Below the pieces are notes generated by a model. The model made no database searches. It saw only the letters and a program-made list of their open reading frames with translations, and had not been told where the DNA came from. Below are positions 1 through 10,087 of a stretch of 64,000 bases of DNA, piece by piece. Position numbers and translations under genes: made by a program. The first letter of the stretch is position 1; each line of letters opens with the position of its first letter. The DNA comes from Blattamonas nauphoetae (Eukaryota > Preaxostyla > Oxymonadida), in NCBI GenBank assembly GCA_033064195.1, contig JARBJD010000053.1, positions 62,001 to 126,000 on the forward strand, read 5' to 3'.

Positions 1-1626
1 CCCTCCAGTCTTCCTCTTCTCCTTCGTCTCCCTCTCCAACTCCCTCCTCTTCTCAGGCTCTCTCTCACCGTCGTCAACAACAAACTGCGATGCATTTGTG
101 GTCACACCTTTCTGTGTCTGTGGTTGGGCTTTCTTGCCATACCGTGGCTGCAAGATTCCCGACTGTTTTTCCATCATTTGTTCAAATTGTCGAAGAGCTG
201 CCTGTGTTTCCGGCTGTTCCAACAATTGTTGATGAATGATCTCCTCAAACGACCCGTCAAACATCTCAATTTCTCCATGGTCTTCATCCCTCCCTTCGTT
301 CTGCTCAAAATCTTGTTCCCCTCGACTTGACATGTCATCTCGCGCAATCGATTCCGACCCAGAATCATCGCTGATCTCCGGCGACGTGATGATCGGTTCA
401 GGGAGACGTTGCTGAGGCGGTGGCTGTGGTGGTCTTTGTCGGTGAAGAGGACCTTTCATCTTTGAGGATGTTGGGGCGGGCGGCGGAATGCCTTGGGCTT
501 TCCGTTTTCCTGAAGTGATCCTTTGAATTGGGCCACGCTGAGCTGTGGCCTGAGTGTTAGGCTGATTATTGGGTGGGTTTTGGGATGTTGATGAGCGTGA
601 TGTGGATGGGGCGGGAGAGGAGTGGAGAGATGATTGAGATGAGGTTCGCTTTGTTGATGAAACAGAAGTTGGGCGAGAGAGAGAAGACGATGGTCTTTTT
701 GGTGATGGTTGAGAGTCTTGCTGTCCTCCTGACAGAGACAGGAGACAATGCACTTTTTCCATCCAGTAGAGCTGAGTAACGATGCTGACACTGACAGGTG
801 GATTGCATTGTGATGGAATGGAATCTGTAAGCAGAATTCCCGGAGGAAGGGTACCACAAGGAACTAGAAAATCATTGTTAGGGAAAAAGAATGGGATACG
901 CTGCTCATCTAATGTGCATGGAGGGCAAGTCCTCAACGTAAAGATACGTCGAAGTTGGAAGGCATGGGTGAGTTGAATTGAATCAATAGCGGAGAAGGAG
1001 TCTCGAAAGATACTTTTGACAAAGTTTTGAAGATCAAATACGAGATTTACCCACTGAGAGAGATAAATGAAAAGTGAGGAAGATCAGACTCCTCCACGTT
1101 TCAGATGCAGAAGAGGAACTTGAGCCTGAACAGCACTTGCAATGATTTTCTTGTTTGCAGTTGAAAAAATGAGGCGAACTTTTGTTTTGTTCGTTGTGAT
1201 AATCCTAAATCGATTCCGAAGAAGAACAGGTTCAAACGAGAGTTGAATAACAATTTCCAATCCTTGAGGAACACTCACTTGAATTGCAAGATATGGTTGC
1301 TGAAGACCTACTGAAAATTGTTGAATATTTCAAGAATTCAACGAAAATGATGGAGATTTACTGAGAAGAGAAGATACGGCCTCCTGTTGATGTTTTTGGA
1401 ATTGAAAGTGTACTCTTTGGATTATTTGTTCCGGCATATATGTACGATTTGGCTTCGGAATCAAATTGTTTCTTTACGAGTGCAGAAACAGCACAGACTA
1501 AATTTGAAATTGATTAGTCGATGAAAAGAGAATGATACTATTTTGTGATGAACTCCCTTGTGTTGTGAGAACATCAACGAACGGTCCCCCTTGGAAGAAG
1601 GTGATCATTGGTGCATTGCGACTCAT
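1..1626 (-). CDS. CFAP20DC: CFAP20DC-like protein (CFA20 domain), 3' part off the left edge
   Basis: The first Met (1626-1624) gives MSRNAPMITFFQGGPFVDVL, which matches the FQGG(A/P)FV start of the CFA20 domain in CFAP20DC. Four exons are visible: 1626-1539, 1497-1378, 1310-1090 and 1053 to the edge. The introns are 41, 67 and 36 nt with GT-AG ends, and the phases close correctly. After splicing the order follows the human protein: an AKSYIYAG strand, SVPQGLEIVI, LHLKRGGWVNLVFDL, then LRRIFTL and a GTLPPGILLTDSIP segment like the PxDIIPRSCQL part of the family. The C-terminal part (below about 780) is Ser/Pro/Gln-rich and then charged, with no domain I recognise, and it continues past base 1. 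CFA20-domain proteins are linked to cilia and the axonemal doublet; the exact role of CFAP20DC is poorly known. The family call rests on residue pattern, not on a search. Confidence 0.75.
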
Positions 1627-1790
1627 CTCATTCGAATAAATCTCCTGTTTTGGGTGAAGAAGAATTCTCAATTTTATGAGACAATGCGACAACTACCACC
1701 ATAAAATTGAGAGAGTATGAGATGAAAAGGTGCTATGATCAAGATATTACAAAATGGAAATTGGGTGAAGTGTGTGAGCGAGTCAATCGT

Positions 1791-3054
1791 TCACTTCAGT
1801 TCTGGAAGTGCAAGACATGAATCAGGAATTCCTTTTCCGTTAATTAGGACAGTATTCAAATCTTCGACCATGACAAGTGGAATCATCTTGATTCCATCCC
1901 ATGAAAATATTCCCAAGTTTGGATCCTCAACGCTAATTGAGTCACCCTCTTTAGCGACAGCATTTGTCACATCATACATCACAAGAACATACTTACTTCC
2001 TTCCTTATCAGCCAGCACGAACATTTGAGGCGCTGAATCTGACAGTGTCACATGTTCAACGACATATCCCATGAGAGTTCGATCCTTGTTTGTACCGGAG
2101 CCCAACTTGGAAATTGCTGTTGAACTTCCCGGAATCGAAGAAAGTGGAATGGAAGATTTGATCTGAACAATATATTAGATGGTGTGAACACCTTTTTTCC
2201 AATTGAGATGTCGACAAGATCGAATGTGGCTTTCATCTCTTGTAGGAATTTTTTGGCCTGAACCAAAGTTGGATCAAGCTTAATCGCTTCTTCGTAGTCT
2301 TCTCGAGCACTATGATACATTGCCAAAAACCTGAGAACCTGTGAAAACGAGAATCAAAAGTTTGAAAAACAAACAGTTCCACGATTCACCCTCAAATCTG
2401 CCATTGGTGTTTTTGGTTTCTTCTCCTGAAGAAGAGAAGAACATGAACATAGTAAAAAGAAAAGACTGCAAGGGTGAAAGCACTCACTGCATCACGCAAG
2501 TCTTTCGGATGAATTCGTCCAATGAAGAATCGAGAAAGATATGCCATTCCAAGAGTGTCTGAACGATGAATGAAGGGAGCAAGACAAGCATACACCAAGC
2601 TTTCCCGTCGTTAATATCGTTTGTGATTGCTTTCTTTGCAAGAGCAATACTCTCGTCAAATTCAGAACTTTCGGTTGATTTCTTAACAGTTGGATCTGAG
2701 CGGATTGCAACAGAGAGAGAAATGTATGCGGTATTCTTGTCTCCTTGAATGCCTGATTCGATCTCGAAAATTGAGAGAGATTGATGATGTTGATGGATGA
2801 TGCGATAGAAGACGTACCAATTGAACAGCGTGTTTAAGATGAGAAATTCCTGTTTTAACATCACCTTTGTTGCATTTGGTGCAGCCAAGATAGGTTAACG
2901 CATCTGGATACGCCGGAACAAGGCGAATGGCTTCTTCCAGCTTTGTTTCGGCATCTTTGTGGTAGTTGTCTTCAGGATTAAACTTCAGCGCTTCTTGCAG
3001 GAGTTTACTAGCTTTTTCACGAGCTTCATTTGTGATCTCGGATTGTGTCGACAT
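1791..3054 (-). CDS. TTC5: TTC5/STRAP homologue (TPR repeats plus C-terminal OB fold)
   Basis: Starts at ATG 3054 (MSTQSEITNEAREKASKLL). TPR-like helices include a DALTYLGCTKCNKGDVKTG segment. The spliced stretch DGKAWYTLGMAYLSRFF matches the human TTC5 DGRSWYILGNSYLS region. A later helix pair (YHSAREDYEEAIKLDP) is followed by a C-terminal OB-type domain with SVEDPNLGIFSWDG and VLINGK, corresponding to VAIPEPNL...LLVVNGK of TTC5. Several small introns interrupt it, for example 2763-2817, 2559-2593 and one starting at 2487; the first exons close in phase. Stop TGA is at 1791-1793. TTC5 is a stress-responsive cofactor in animals and a ribosome-nascent-chain reader in tubulin mRNA autoregulation. 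That function is family knowledge and is not shown here. An inverted-repeat element lies 28 bp upstream of the start codon. Confidence 0.85.
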
Positions 3055-3082
3055 TTGGTGAAACTCGATGGATCGGCCCTTG

Positions 3083-3118
3083 TATACTGCCCGACACGAC
3101 GACTTGATCCAGCTGTAA
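3083..3118 (+). repeat. left terminal inverted repeat
   Basis: Begins TATACTGCCCGACACGACGA and runs about 36 bp. It matches the reverse complement of 4504-4539 with two transitions (a T/C and an A/G difference). The outer TA is also present at the far end, so a TA target duplication is possible. Confidence 0.85.
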
Positions 3119-3814
3119 AACGGTGATATTTTTCTGAATAGAGAGACAATGTGTTTTAATTTTCTTTCAATGATAATTTAGAGAGGTAGACACCTTGTGA
3201 CAAAAAATTGGACACCAAAAAATTCTGAATGACGTGAAAACTGTAAAACAAAAAAAATGATGGACATACTCCTCGCGACATGACACGTGATTCACTTCAT
3301 CCTGCTCGATCCCTCTAACTTTAACTTGTTTCAACTTTATGAGAGTAACACTCGAGGTGGCAGTCATTGAATGAGAGAACGCTGTGATAATTTCTTTCTT
3401 GTGGGATCGGCTTCTCACCTCGCCCGATTTTTTAGACAAAGTTAGTCCCTTGTGACGTAATTCGCATAATTTTCAAAAGACTTGATACAAGCGTTCACGA
3501 AATGTGTTTGATGAGGTTAAAGTCGGTAAATAGTGTTTGAAGGTATTTCTGACCGATATTGACATGTTTGATTCTTGGAAGTTTTATCTTTTTTCTTGTT
3601 TCAACTAACACAATCACTGAGAAGGACCCGTGAGTGGTGGTGAGGGTCCATCCTTCCCTCAGTGCGAAATGTGATGAAGGATCACGGCATTGTTCTCCGT
3701 CAATGAACTCTTCCGTCACGACAAGTTTTCAGTTTCAACTAATCCCAGTACATCACCAAATCCCAAGTTTGCTGGGATGATCACACAACCCAGATTCTCA
3801 GCATGGTGTGTCTT

Positions 3815-4261
3815 TTATCTGGATGACTTCTTGAATTTCTCGAGTCCTCTCTCACACAGATTCTTCACATCGCCAAACTGACAAAGCTCATGAAAGAAAC
3901 ATTTTGAAAGAGTCTCATTTCCACAGACGCAGCGATTATGAAAATGATGGAGAAGAATGCGAGGAACTCTGTGCGATTTGTGAAGACCAATTCGAGACAC
4001 TTTGACAAATCGTTGGAAGAAACAGTGTGATTTTTGATTTTGATGTCTCTCTTTCGATGAACAGCTGAACTGTATGACACGTTTTTGAATCCAATTCGAA
4101 CAGTATGCAAAGTCTTGATGGTTTCGTGCTGTGGCTGGCCTTTTCATTTCACGACTAACTGTTAATCGTCGGTGTTCGGCGCATCGGTGTCCTTGGATAC
4201 TACATTGACAGAGACATGGAGCGAACGAGTTGACATGTGTCTTCCTTTTCCTTTTCTTCAT
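3815..4261 (-). pseudogene. Cys/His-rich open frame inside the inverted-repeat element, unrecognised
   Basis: A 148-codon open frame starting MKKRKRKTHVNSFAPCLC. It contains CLCQC near the start, a VCGNETLSKCFFHELC segment and a basic end (EKFKKSSR). A second frame over 3865-4110 is also open. Neither continues into a recognisable DDE transposase, and frames on either side have frequent stops. The helix-rich, Cys-containing pattern resembles a piece of an ARM/HEAT-type host protein as much as it does a zinc-binding transposase remnant. It may be non-coding. No function is proposed. Confidence 0.25.
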
Positions 4262-4503
4262 TCAATCTGCTACTATCTTTCACTAGACATTCACCATCTG
4301 GGATCCATTCAGGGGTGATATCGGATGTGAATCACGTGTCATGTCGTTCGGAGTATGTCCCCCTACAGTTGCATTTCATGTCATTCTCTCTTATTTTTCA
4401 CTGTTGATCTTCCAAAAAAATCACAGAGACGTATAACTCAAGACAGTTGATGATAGTGGAAAAGGAACTCTCAACTCTCACTTGTTCTATCAAAAAGCAA
4501 AAA

Positions 4504-4539
4504 TTACAGCCGGATCAGGTCGTCGTGTCGGGCAGTATA
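4504..4539 (-). repeat. right terminal inverted repeat
   Basis: The reverse complement reads TATACTGCCCGACACGACGA and continues CCTGATCCGGCTGTAA. It matches 3083-3118 at all but two positions and defines the right edge of the element. Confidence 0.85.
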
Positions 4540-4675
4540 TTCGATGACATCTTGCTTTTCTCTTGAATAAAAACATGTGTTGGGAAAAGAATTTGTGTAA
4601 AACAAAAAAATGTCAATAACAAGAATCCTTGTTGCTTAGAAGATATTCCCAGGGATTCATCCAGATGAACGAGAT

Positions 4676-7600
4676 TCATCGGCCTCCCGTTTGGGGCAGA
4701 GTTGGCGTTATGTCCTTCTCCCACTTATCCAGCGACAAAAATGGGAAGAAGATGGGATGAGGATCTAAATTGATTTCTGATTGATCCCAAGATGGTATGA
4801 AAATCAGTGGCGTGCATGGCCGGTTTAACCTGTAATCTTCGTCGGGATCGTAGATTGTCTCGAGATGGTATCCGAATTCTTCTTGTTCTGCCCGTCTTGA
4901 AGTTCGTTGTCGTGTAGTCTCTCCAGTTTGGAGTGTGCGGAGGAAGGCGTCGTGTGGGGCGTCACCGACTGAGTGGACGAATATTGGGTCGATGGAGACG
5001 TTGGCGCCTTCTCTGATCAGAAACTCGTGAAAGGCGTCATGTAACCCGCATTCGCATCGGTCAGCCAATCCTTCCTCAGAAAGTGTTCTCATCGCTTGCT
5101 TCATTTTCGTCCCAATTCGAATTTGGTCAGACGAATCGCGATGACTGAGTTGACGGGTTTTCCGTTCAAAATAGTCGAGCAGATTGGGAAGAAGAGTTTC
5201 AATTCGAACGAAAAGAAGACAGAAAGCGTTGACAACTTGCGAATGGATGGACTCGAACTGATTTTGACGATAATCAAAAAGATGGAGGACAATGCGAAAG
5301 GCGAAAACGACAGGAACTGACTTGTCCATAAAGAGATGATCCGACATCTCCCCCGTCCACTCATCAGTTGTGCGGATGGAGAGAGAGATCAAGCGGAGGA
5401 GGGATGGAGCGAAGAGCTCGAAGTGAGGTTGATTCGGGTGGTCCACAAAGACATCAAGAAAGGGATCGAACACATCCCAAACGTGGTGGGCGAATGTCTT
5501 GGTTGGAGGGCGAGTAGAAAGGATTGACGGGTCGAGATTCGTTGGGAATGGAATGGTTGAGGATGGAGATTGCGATTCAACCAAATCACATGCAACACTG
5601 AAAAGGGAATTGGCGAAGGAGTGCCTCGCCAGATTGACAGTAGCATGATCATATAATCTCGTTTCATCGATGAACAGATTGCAGAAGAAATTGTAGAACG
5701 AAGTGTTCTGGAAATGGGGTGTCGATGCCACGAAAAGTGTAGAGAAAATTGTCGATGTGATGATGGAGAGAAGAGTGGAGTGCTTTGGAGGGATTGACGA
5801 ACTTGGTGAGAAAGGGATTGTGTAAGTTTCGAGAGAGAAAGGGGGATCAAGTGGTTGTTTTGAGTGCGAGAGATCTTGAAAGATGAGGAGGAGAGAAGAG
5901 AGAAGGATCGGATCGTCAGCGAGAGCGAGAGAGGCGAGGACTGGAAGAAATGGCTGAGGATCTAGCTTTGTCGCTCTCAACTGGAAGCGAAGAATCGACA
6001 AACATGACAGAACTCTGGTGTCTCGTTTGACTGTGACAACTCGCCCTTCCTCCACTCCTTCTCGCCTTGCCGCATTTATCGCTTCCAACATTCGCAATAT
6101 CACCTTTCCCCATTCTTCATCAACGAGTGAATATCCAGGTTGTTTCAGGCTCGACTTCAGTGGGAAGGCTTTCTCCGTTGTCTCTGCCATCCACATGTAC
6201 GCAGTCGTTGTCATCTCGTTTTCATCGTTTCGTTGAATAATCGTGATAATTCTGCGGAGATGCCTCACCACCAGAGGAGAGAGATCGTCAATGGAGAGAG
6301 ATCTGCAGAGAGGGATCGAGAGGACAGTGATCAGTTGTTCGTCTGTTTCTGCCTCCTTCAATAGGGCCATCAATTCATCGATCTTGAGATCATCCAGTGC
6401 GTTCAATTGAGGGAGAAAATTCCATTTCTCATTGTTTGATGCTTCTTTCATTTTCTTTCGAACTCTTATAATGATTTCGTCTTTCTTCGGGGGATCATCT
6501 TTGTCTCTTCCAGGATCATGATATCGACGGAAGCGATCTGAAGAATCGGTCTGGAGAACTGAACGAGCAACCGAACGAACTGTCGAGATAATTTCGGATG
6601 ATGTGTTGATTGGGGAAGACAGCGAGAATTCGAGCATCATCTCAACCCATTTCTCTTTTTGAGGTTGCTCAATGTCGAGAGTTCGTAGAGTGTCGAAGCT
6701 CATCGTTCTGAGACAGCTTGTCTGCCCTTTCGACGACAGAAACGGGAGAAGATGAAGCCGAGCCATCGTTCCTTCATCAAAAAAATTGTCGACGGATGAT
6801 GACATGAACCGATCAGGCGCGACACAGGATGTCGAGAAGCGGACAAGTTTGTCAAGTGATGAGAGAGTTGAAGGGTGGGCGTCGGCGTTCCAGATGTTTC
6901 CCTTTGGTGGTGAAGGGACAAGAGTGGGAGAGAAGAAAGGGAAGCGAGAGACGACTGATGGACGAGCTGCAGAAAAAACATTCACAAGACAGCCAAGGAA
7001 GAGAGTGTTGATCGAATAAGTGAGAGAGTTCTCGAGTTCATCTCGTTTAAAAATATGTGCGAAATGGTGAGTCGACGGCTTCGAGAGAAGCGTGACTGCT
7101 TGTTCGCAGATGGAGTGTGACCCAGCTAGTTCATGTCCTGCTGGCTTCATCCTTCGGAGTTCTGCCCAATTGGAATGAACTGGGAATGAGATTGGTGTTG
7201 AGAAAAGGAGATCGCTCGCTTGTGTTTCTGTCAGTCCCGAGATTGCGGCGAGTGTGATGACGGCTTCGCGTGAGAGTGTGTCGTCCGAACTCGCTGCGAA
7301 CAGCGCCAAAATCGGCACAAGATTCGATGTTGAACGGTTACACGGGTCCTGCCTATGGGGAATCACGTTTGATAAAGAAACAGCTCGGATAACTGAGACC
7401 CATTGTGATGATGCGGATCCGAAGTTCACACATCGTCGAATGGAGGATTTGTCCATGCCAACGCGGCCTTGTTTGAGAAGTCGTTTCACGATCCATAGAA
7501 AGAATTCGAATTTTGAGGCCAAGAGAATAGTTTCAAAGAAATATGGTCTTGTATCCAAAACACAGATGAGCGTATTCCAAGCTGAATCATGGCAGGAGGA

Positions 7601-8696
7601 AGATGTGATCGACTGCGTCACAATTGTCAGTGGATTTGATGAATGGGTGAAGAAATTTGTTGCGAAATGGGATGTGGATGTTGCGATAAGACGGAACAGA
7701 TGCAGAGTTTCTGCAGATTTACTTGATGATGCCAAAACAAAGCAAAAACAGGATGAATTGGCCAGAAAATGAGGAACGAGATTTGGGTGTGCTAAAACCG
7801 GTGAAAAGAGGGGTAGGATAAGGAAATGAGTGTATACCATCCAAAAGATAAACAGCATGACGAAGGAGGATTTCAGCAAAATGTTGTCTTGGATGTCTGT
7901 CGTGGAAAAGAACCAATTCTTGAAACAGTTCAATCGGGTCCTGAGAATATCCAAAGCAATCACAAAGAGAAGTTCAGCAAACTGTATGCTGTTCCGATAT
8001 TTTCACAATTTCTGAAAGCGTTAGGATTGTCGGATGGAGAGTAGCGGTCGTTATTTCTTTTGTTTCCATCGATATCGAAAAAAATGGCACTTGTGTTACG
8101 ATACATTGAGACACGCACGGTGATACGAGAAGTAGGACACATGCAAGCAATTCGGAGGTAATCATATCAAGAAGGAAGTCAGAATGAGGTGATGTCATTA
8201 ACGACTGTTGGTTCGATGCATGAGTCAGTCTTTGGAGGAAACCCCCAAACAATGACACGAGTGAATCAGAAAGAGCTTCATTCTTGACAAGTGGGATGAT
8301 GTTAGAAACACTGTGGAGAATCTGGAGTGATTCTGATGAATTAGGATCATCCAGAACTATTGACACAAGTCTTTGTGAGAGACCTGATTCATGCACAAGT
8401 GCATTCATTTCCTCAACTTCGCGCACTGACAATATGGATCAGAAAAAAGAAATGAGACGAGATTCTCTGATGGATGTTCTCATGGGTCTATATGACTAAA
8501 TAAATGAGCAAAAGAAAATAAAAATTGACTAGAAACACACCCACTTCGTGGTTAATTGAGAGTCAGACCCAAGTGTACGAAGCATATTTTTCCGTTCCTC
8601 GATCTGGACAGCAGATGATTTGAGAAAAGTGTTGAGTAAATCATTGCTCCGTCCACGGATTTGACAGAAGTCGAAATCGAATGGTTGAAAGTTCAT
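4676..8696 (-). CDS. large ARM/HEAT-repeat protein of unknown function, 1273 aa
   Basis: Four exons (8696-8537, 8425-7983, 7940-7838, 7791-4676) with introns of 111, 42 and 46 nt. The spliced length is exactly 1274 codons. The N-terminal 200 residues read like importin-alpha/armadillo helices, for example NALVHESGLSQRLVSIVLDD followed by NSSESLQILHSVSNII. A long helical, Ser/Phe-rich region follows with repeated hydrophobic pairs such as LDPQPFLPVLASLAL. The last 150 residues carry a CECGLHDAFHEFLIREGANV segment. There is no signal peptide and no catalytic motif. The stop TGA (4676-4678) is 137 bp from the inverted-repeat element. The gene is divergent from the small gene at 8930, with 233 bp between starts. 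Function is unknown; a scaffold or cargo-binding role would be a guess. Confidence 0.8.
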
Positions 8697-8929
8697 TCAG
8701 ATTTTTTTGATGCGAAATCAGTCTGTCAAAAAAAAAAGCGATCCAGTCACAATATTTTCCTCCAAAGCTGTTATTCTCACAGTTCAGAAACGATAAAGTG
8801 AATCGTAAACGTGGGCTCTTCTAGAAGTGAAGAGAGTTTCCTTCCATTACAAATATATCTGTAGATCTGCCCATCGTACTCAATCTTCAGTGTTCACTCT
8901 TCACCATCACTTCAAAGACACATCCTAAT
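8697..8929. promoter_or_regulatory. divergent intergenic region (ARM-protein gene / small OB-like gene)
   Basis: 233 bp between two start codons that face away from each other. It must hold both 5' untranslated regions and probably both promoters. AT-rich tracts (a run of A at about 8730) are present. I see no recognisable core element. Confidence 0.4.
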
Positions 8930-9881
8930 ATGACACGACAATCGCCGCCCTCCATTCTTTCTTTGCAAGAGTATTTTCACCAATGCCCATTTGGCATCGC
9001 AGACATCAAAAAGGACTATTTTAACCAAAACTTTAAGGACCGTGTTCGTGTTAAATGGACTGGAATCATCAAATCACGTGATCCTACTTATCTCTCCATC
9101 TTGTGTCCATTGTCAGATTCACATCTCAAGCCTTTCATTGCCAAATTTCCACAAAATGCGTTTCAGAGTTACCAACAACCAACTCTGGGAAGCCAATGTA
9201 CCTTTGAAGGCAATTTGACAGATATCGACGGTATTTTCATCTTTTCTCATCAATGGTATTTTAGTCGACGGACAGACCGTGACACTCTCAACTCTTTCAG
9301 AACAACCTTCTCATCTCCCTCTCTCTAAAATCACATTTCGTGCGTTTCATGAGATTTTTTTCACATTTGACGCAGATGATTGCGTACGATTGTGTAATTC
9401 AGTCTGGAAGGACGAACCGCACTTCTTTGAATTAATACAAATAATCGACATCACTCAAACAGGAAACTATTCAACAATTTATTCATTTCAACCCTTTCCC
9501 TCTGACTCCACACCCCCGCCTTGTGTGATACAACAATGCCGCCTTCAGGTTAATTCAACAGAAAAAGACCAGTTCGACAAAGCAAGGAGGGCTAGTGGCT
9601 CAAATCCTCTTCCAGTTGTGATGAAATTAACATCTCGAAATGAACGTGACCACACTCACCAATTCGAGTTTCTCTCATTCTTTTCCACCATATCTACGCC
9701 ACATCGTCCTCCCACACAAACACTCCCCATCAACCCACAAACACGTCCCACCTACCCACAACCTAAAACACAACCTACATCACAGCAACAATCTGGAGCA
9801 CGCCAAAGCGTTCGTCCACGTCGACCTCCGACAACACCTTCCTCTACACAACAACCTCAAAATATCTACCAGCCATATTAA
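8930..9881 (+). CDS. small two-domain protein of unknown function, 305 aa (family member A)
   Basis: Exons 8930-9230 and 9265-9881 are joined by a 34-nt GT-AG intron. The spliced frame is 306 codons, and the join restores a continuous beta-rich segment (NLTDIDVDGQTVTLSTL). The N-terminal half has an OB-like pattern (RVRVKWTGIIKSRDPTYL, then CTFEGNLTDI). The second domain begins ITFRAFHEIFFTFDADD. The last 80 residues are a Pro/Thr/Gln-rich tail ending QNIYQPY. The protein at 27222-28037 (-) shares the order and several motifs (see findings), so the two look like distant paralogues. No enzyme motif is visible. The stop codon faces DENND6 at 206 bp. Confidence 0.75.
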
Positions 9882-10087
9882 TGGAAGCCATGTTAAAACT
9901 CGCCTTTCTGGATTTTTTCCTCGTTTTCTTACATTTTATGTTCTTGTAAGCGCTGAAACAACCTCAAAAGATGAAACATGAAATGAGCAATGTGAACAGG
10001 GGATCAGTGAACAAAACGGAAAAAATGCACCCAAGTCAGCCTGTCATTCATAAAAAACATGTCTCATTCCGCTATCGGGCTCCACTG

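Larger units (their letters stand above)
3083..4539. mobile_element. DNA-transposon-like element bounded by terminal inverted repeats
   Basis: A 1457-bp segment whose two ends are near-perfect inverted copies of about 36 bp, lying in the gap between TTC5 and the ARM-protein gene. Both boundaries carry TA (or TATA), and the repeat body starts TACTGCCCG. This resembles Tc1/mariner-type termini that insert at TA, although the superfamily is inferred only from the ends. The interior has no intact transposase that I can recognise. The best open stretch is minus 3815-4261, and neighbouring frames are broken by many stops. It could be a decayed autonomous copy, a non-autonomous (MITE-like) derivative, or a host fragment captured between inverted repeats. 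Confidence 0.6.

Noticed and set aside
3167-3719. Minus-strand short frames inside the inverted-repeat element
   Set aside because: They have no domain pattern or splice logic and sit among many stops.
4515-4724. 69-codon minus frame overlapping the ARM-protein stop
   Set aside because: It crosses the inverted-repeat boundary, has no recognisable content and is out of frame with the gene.
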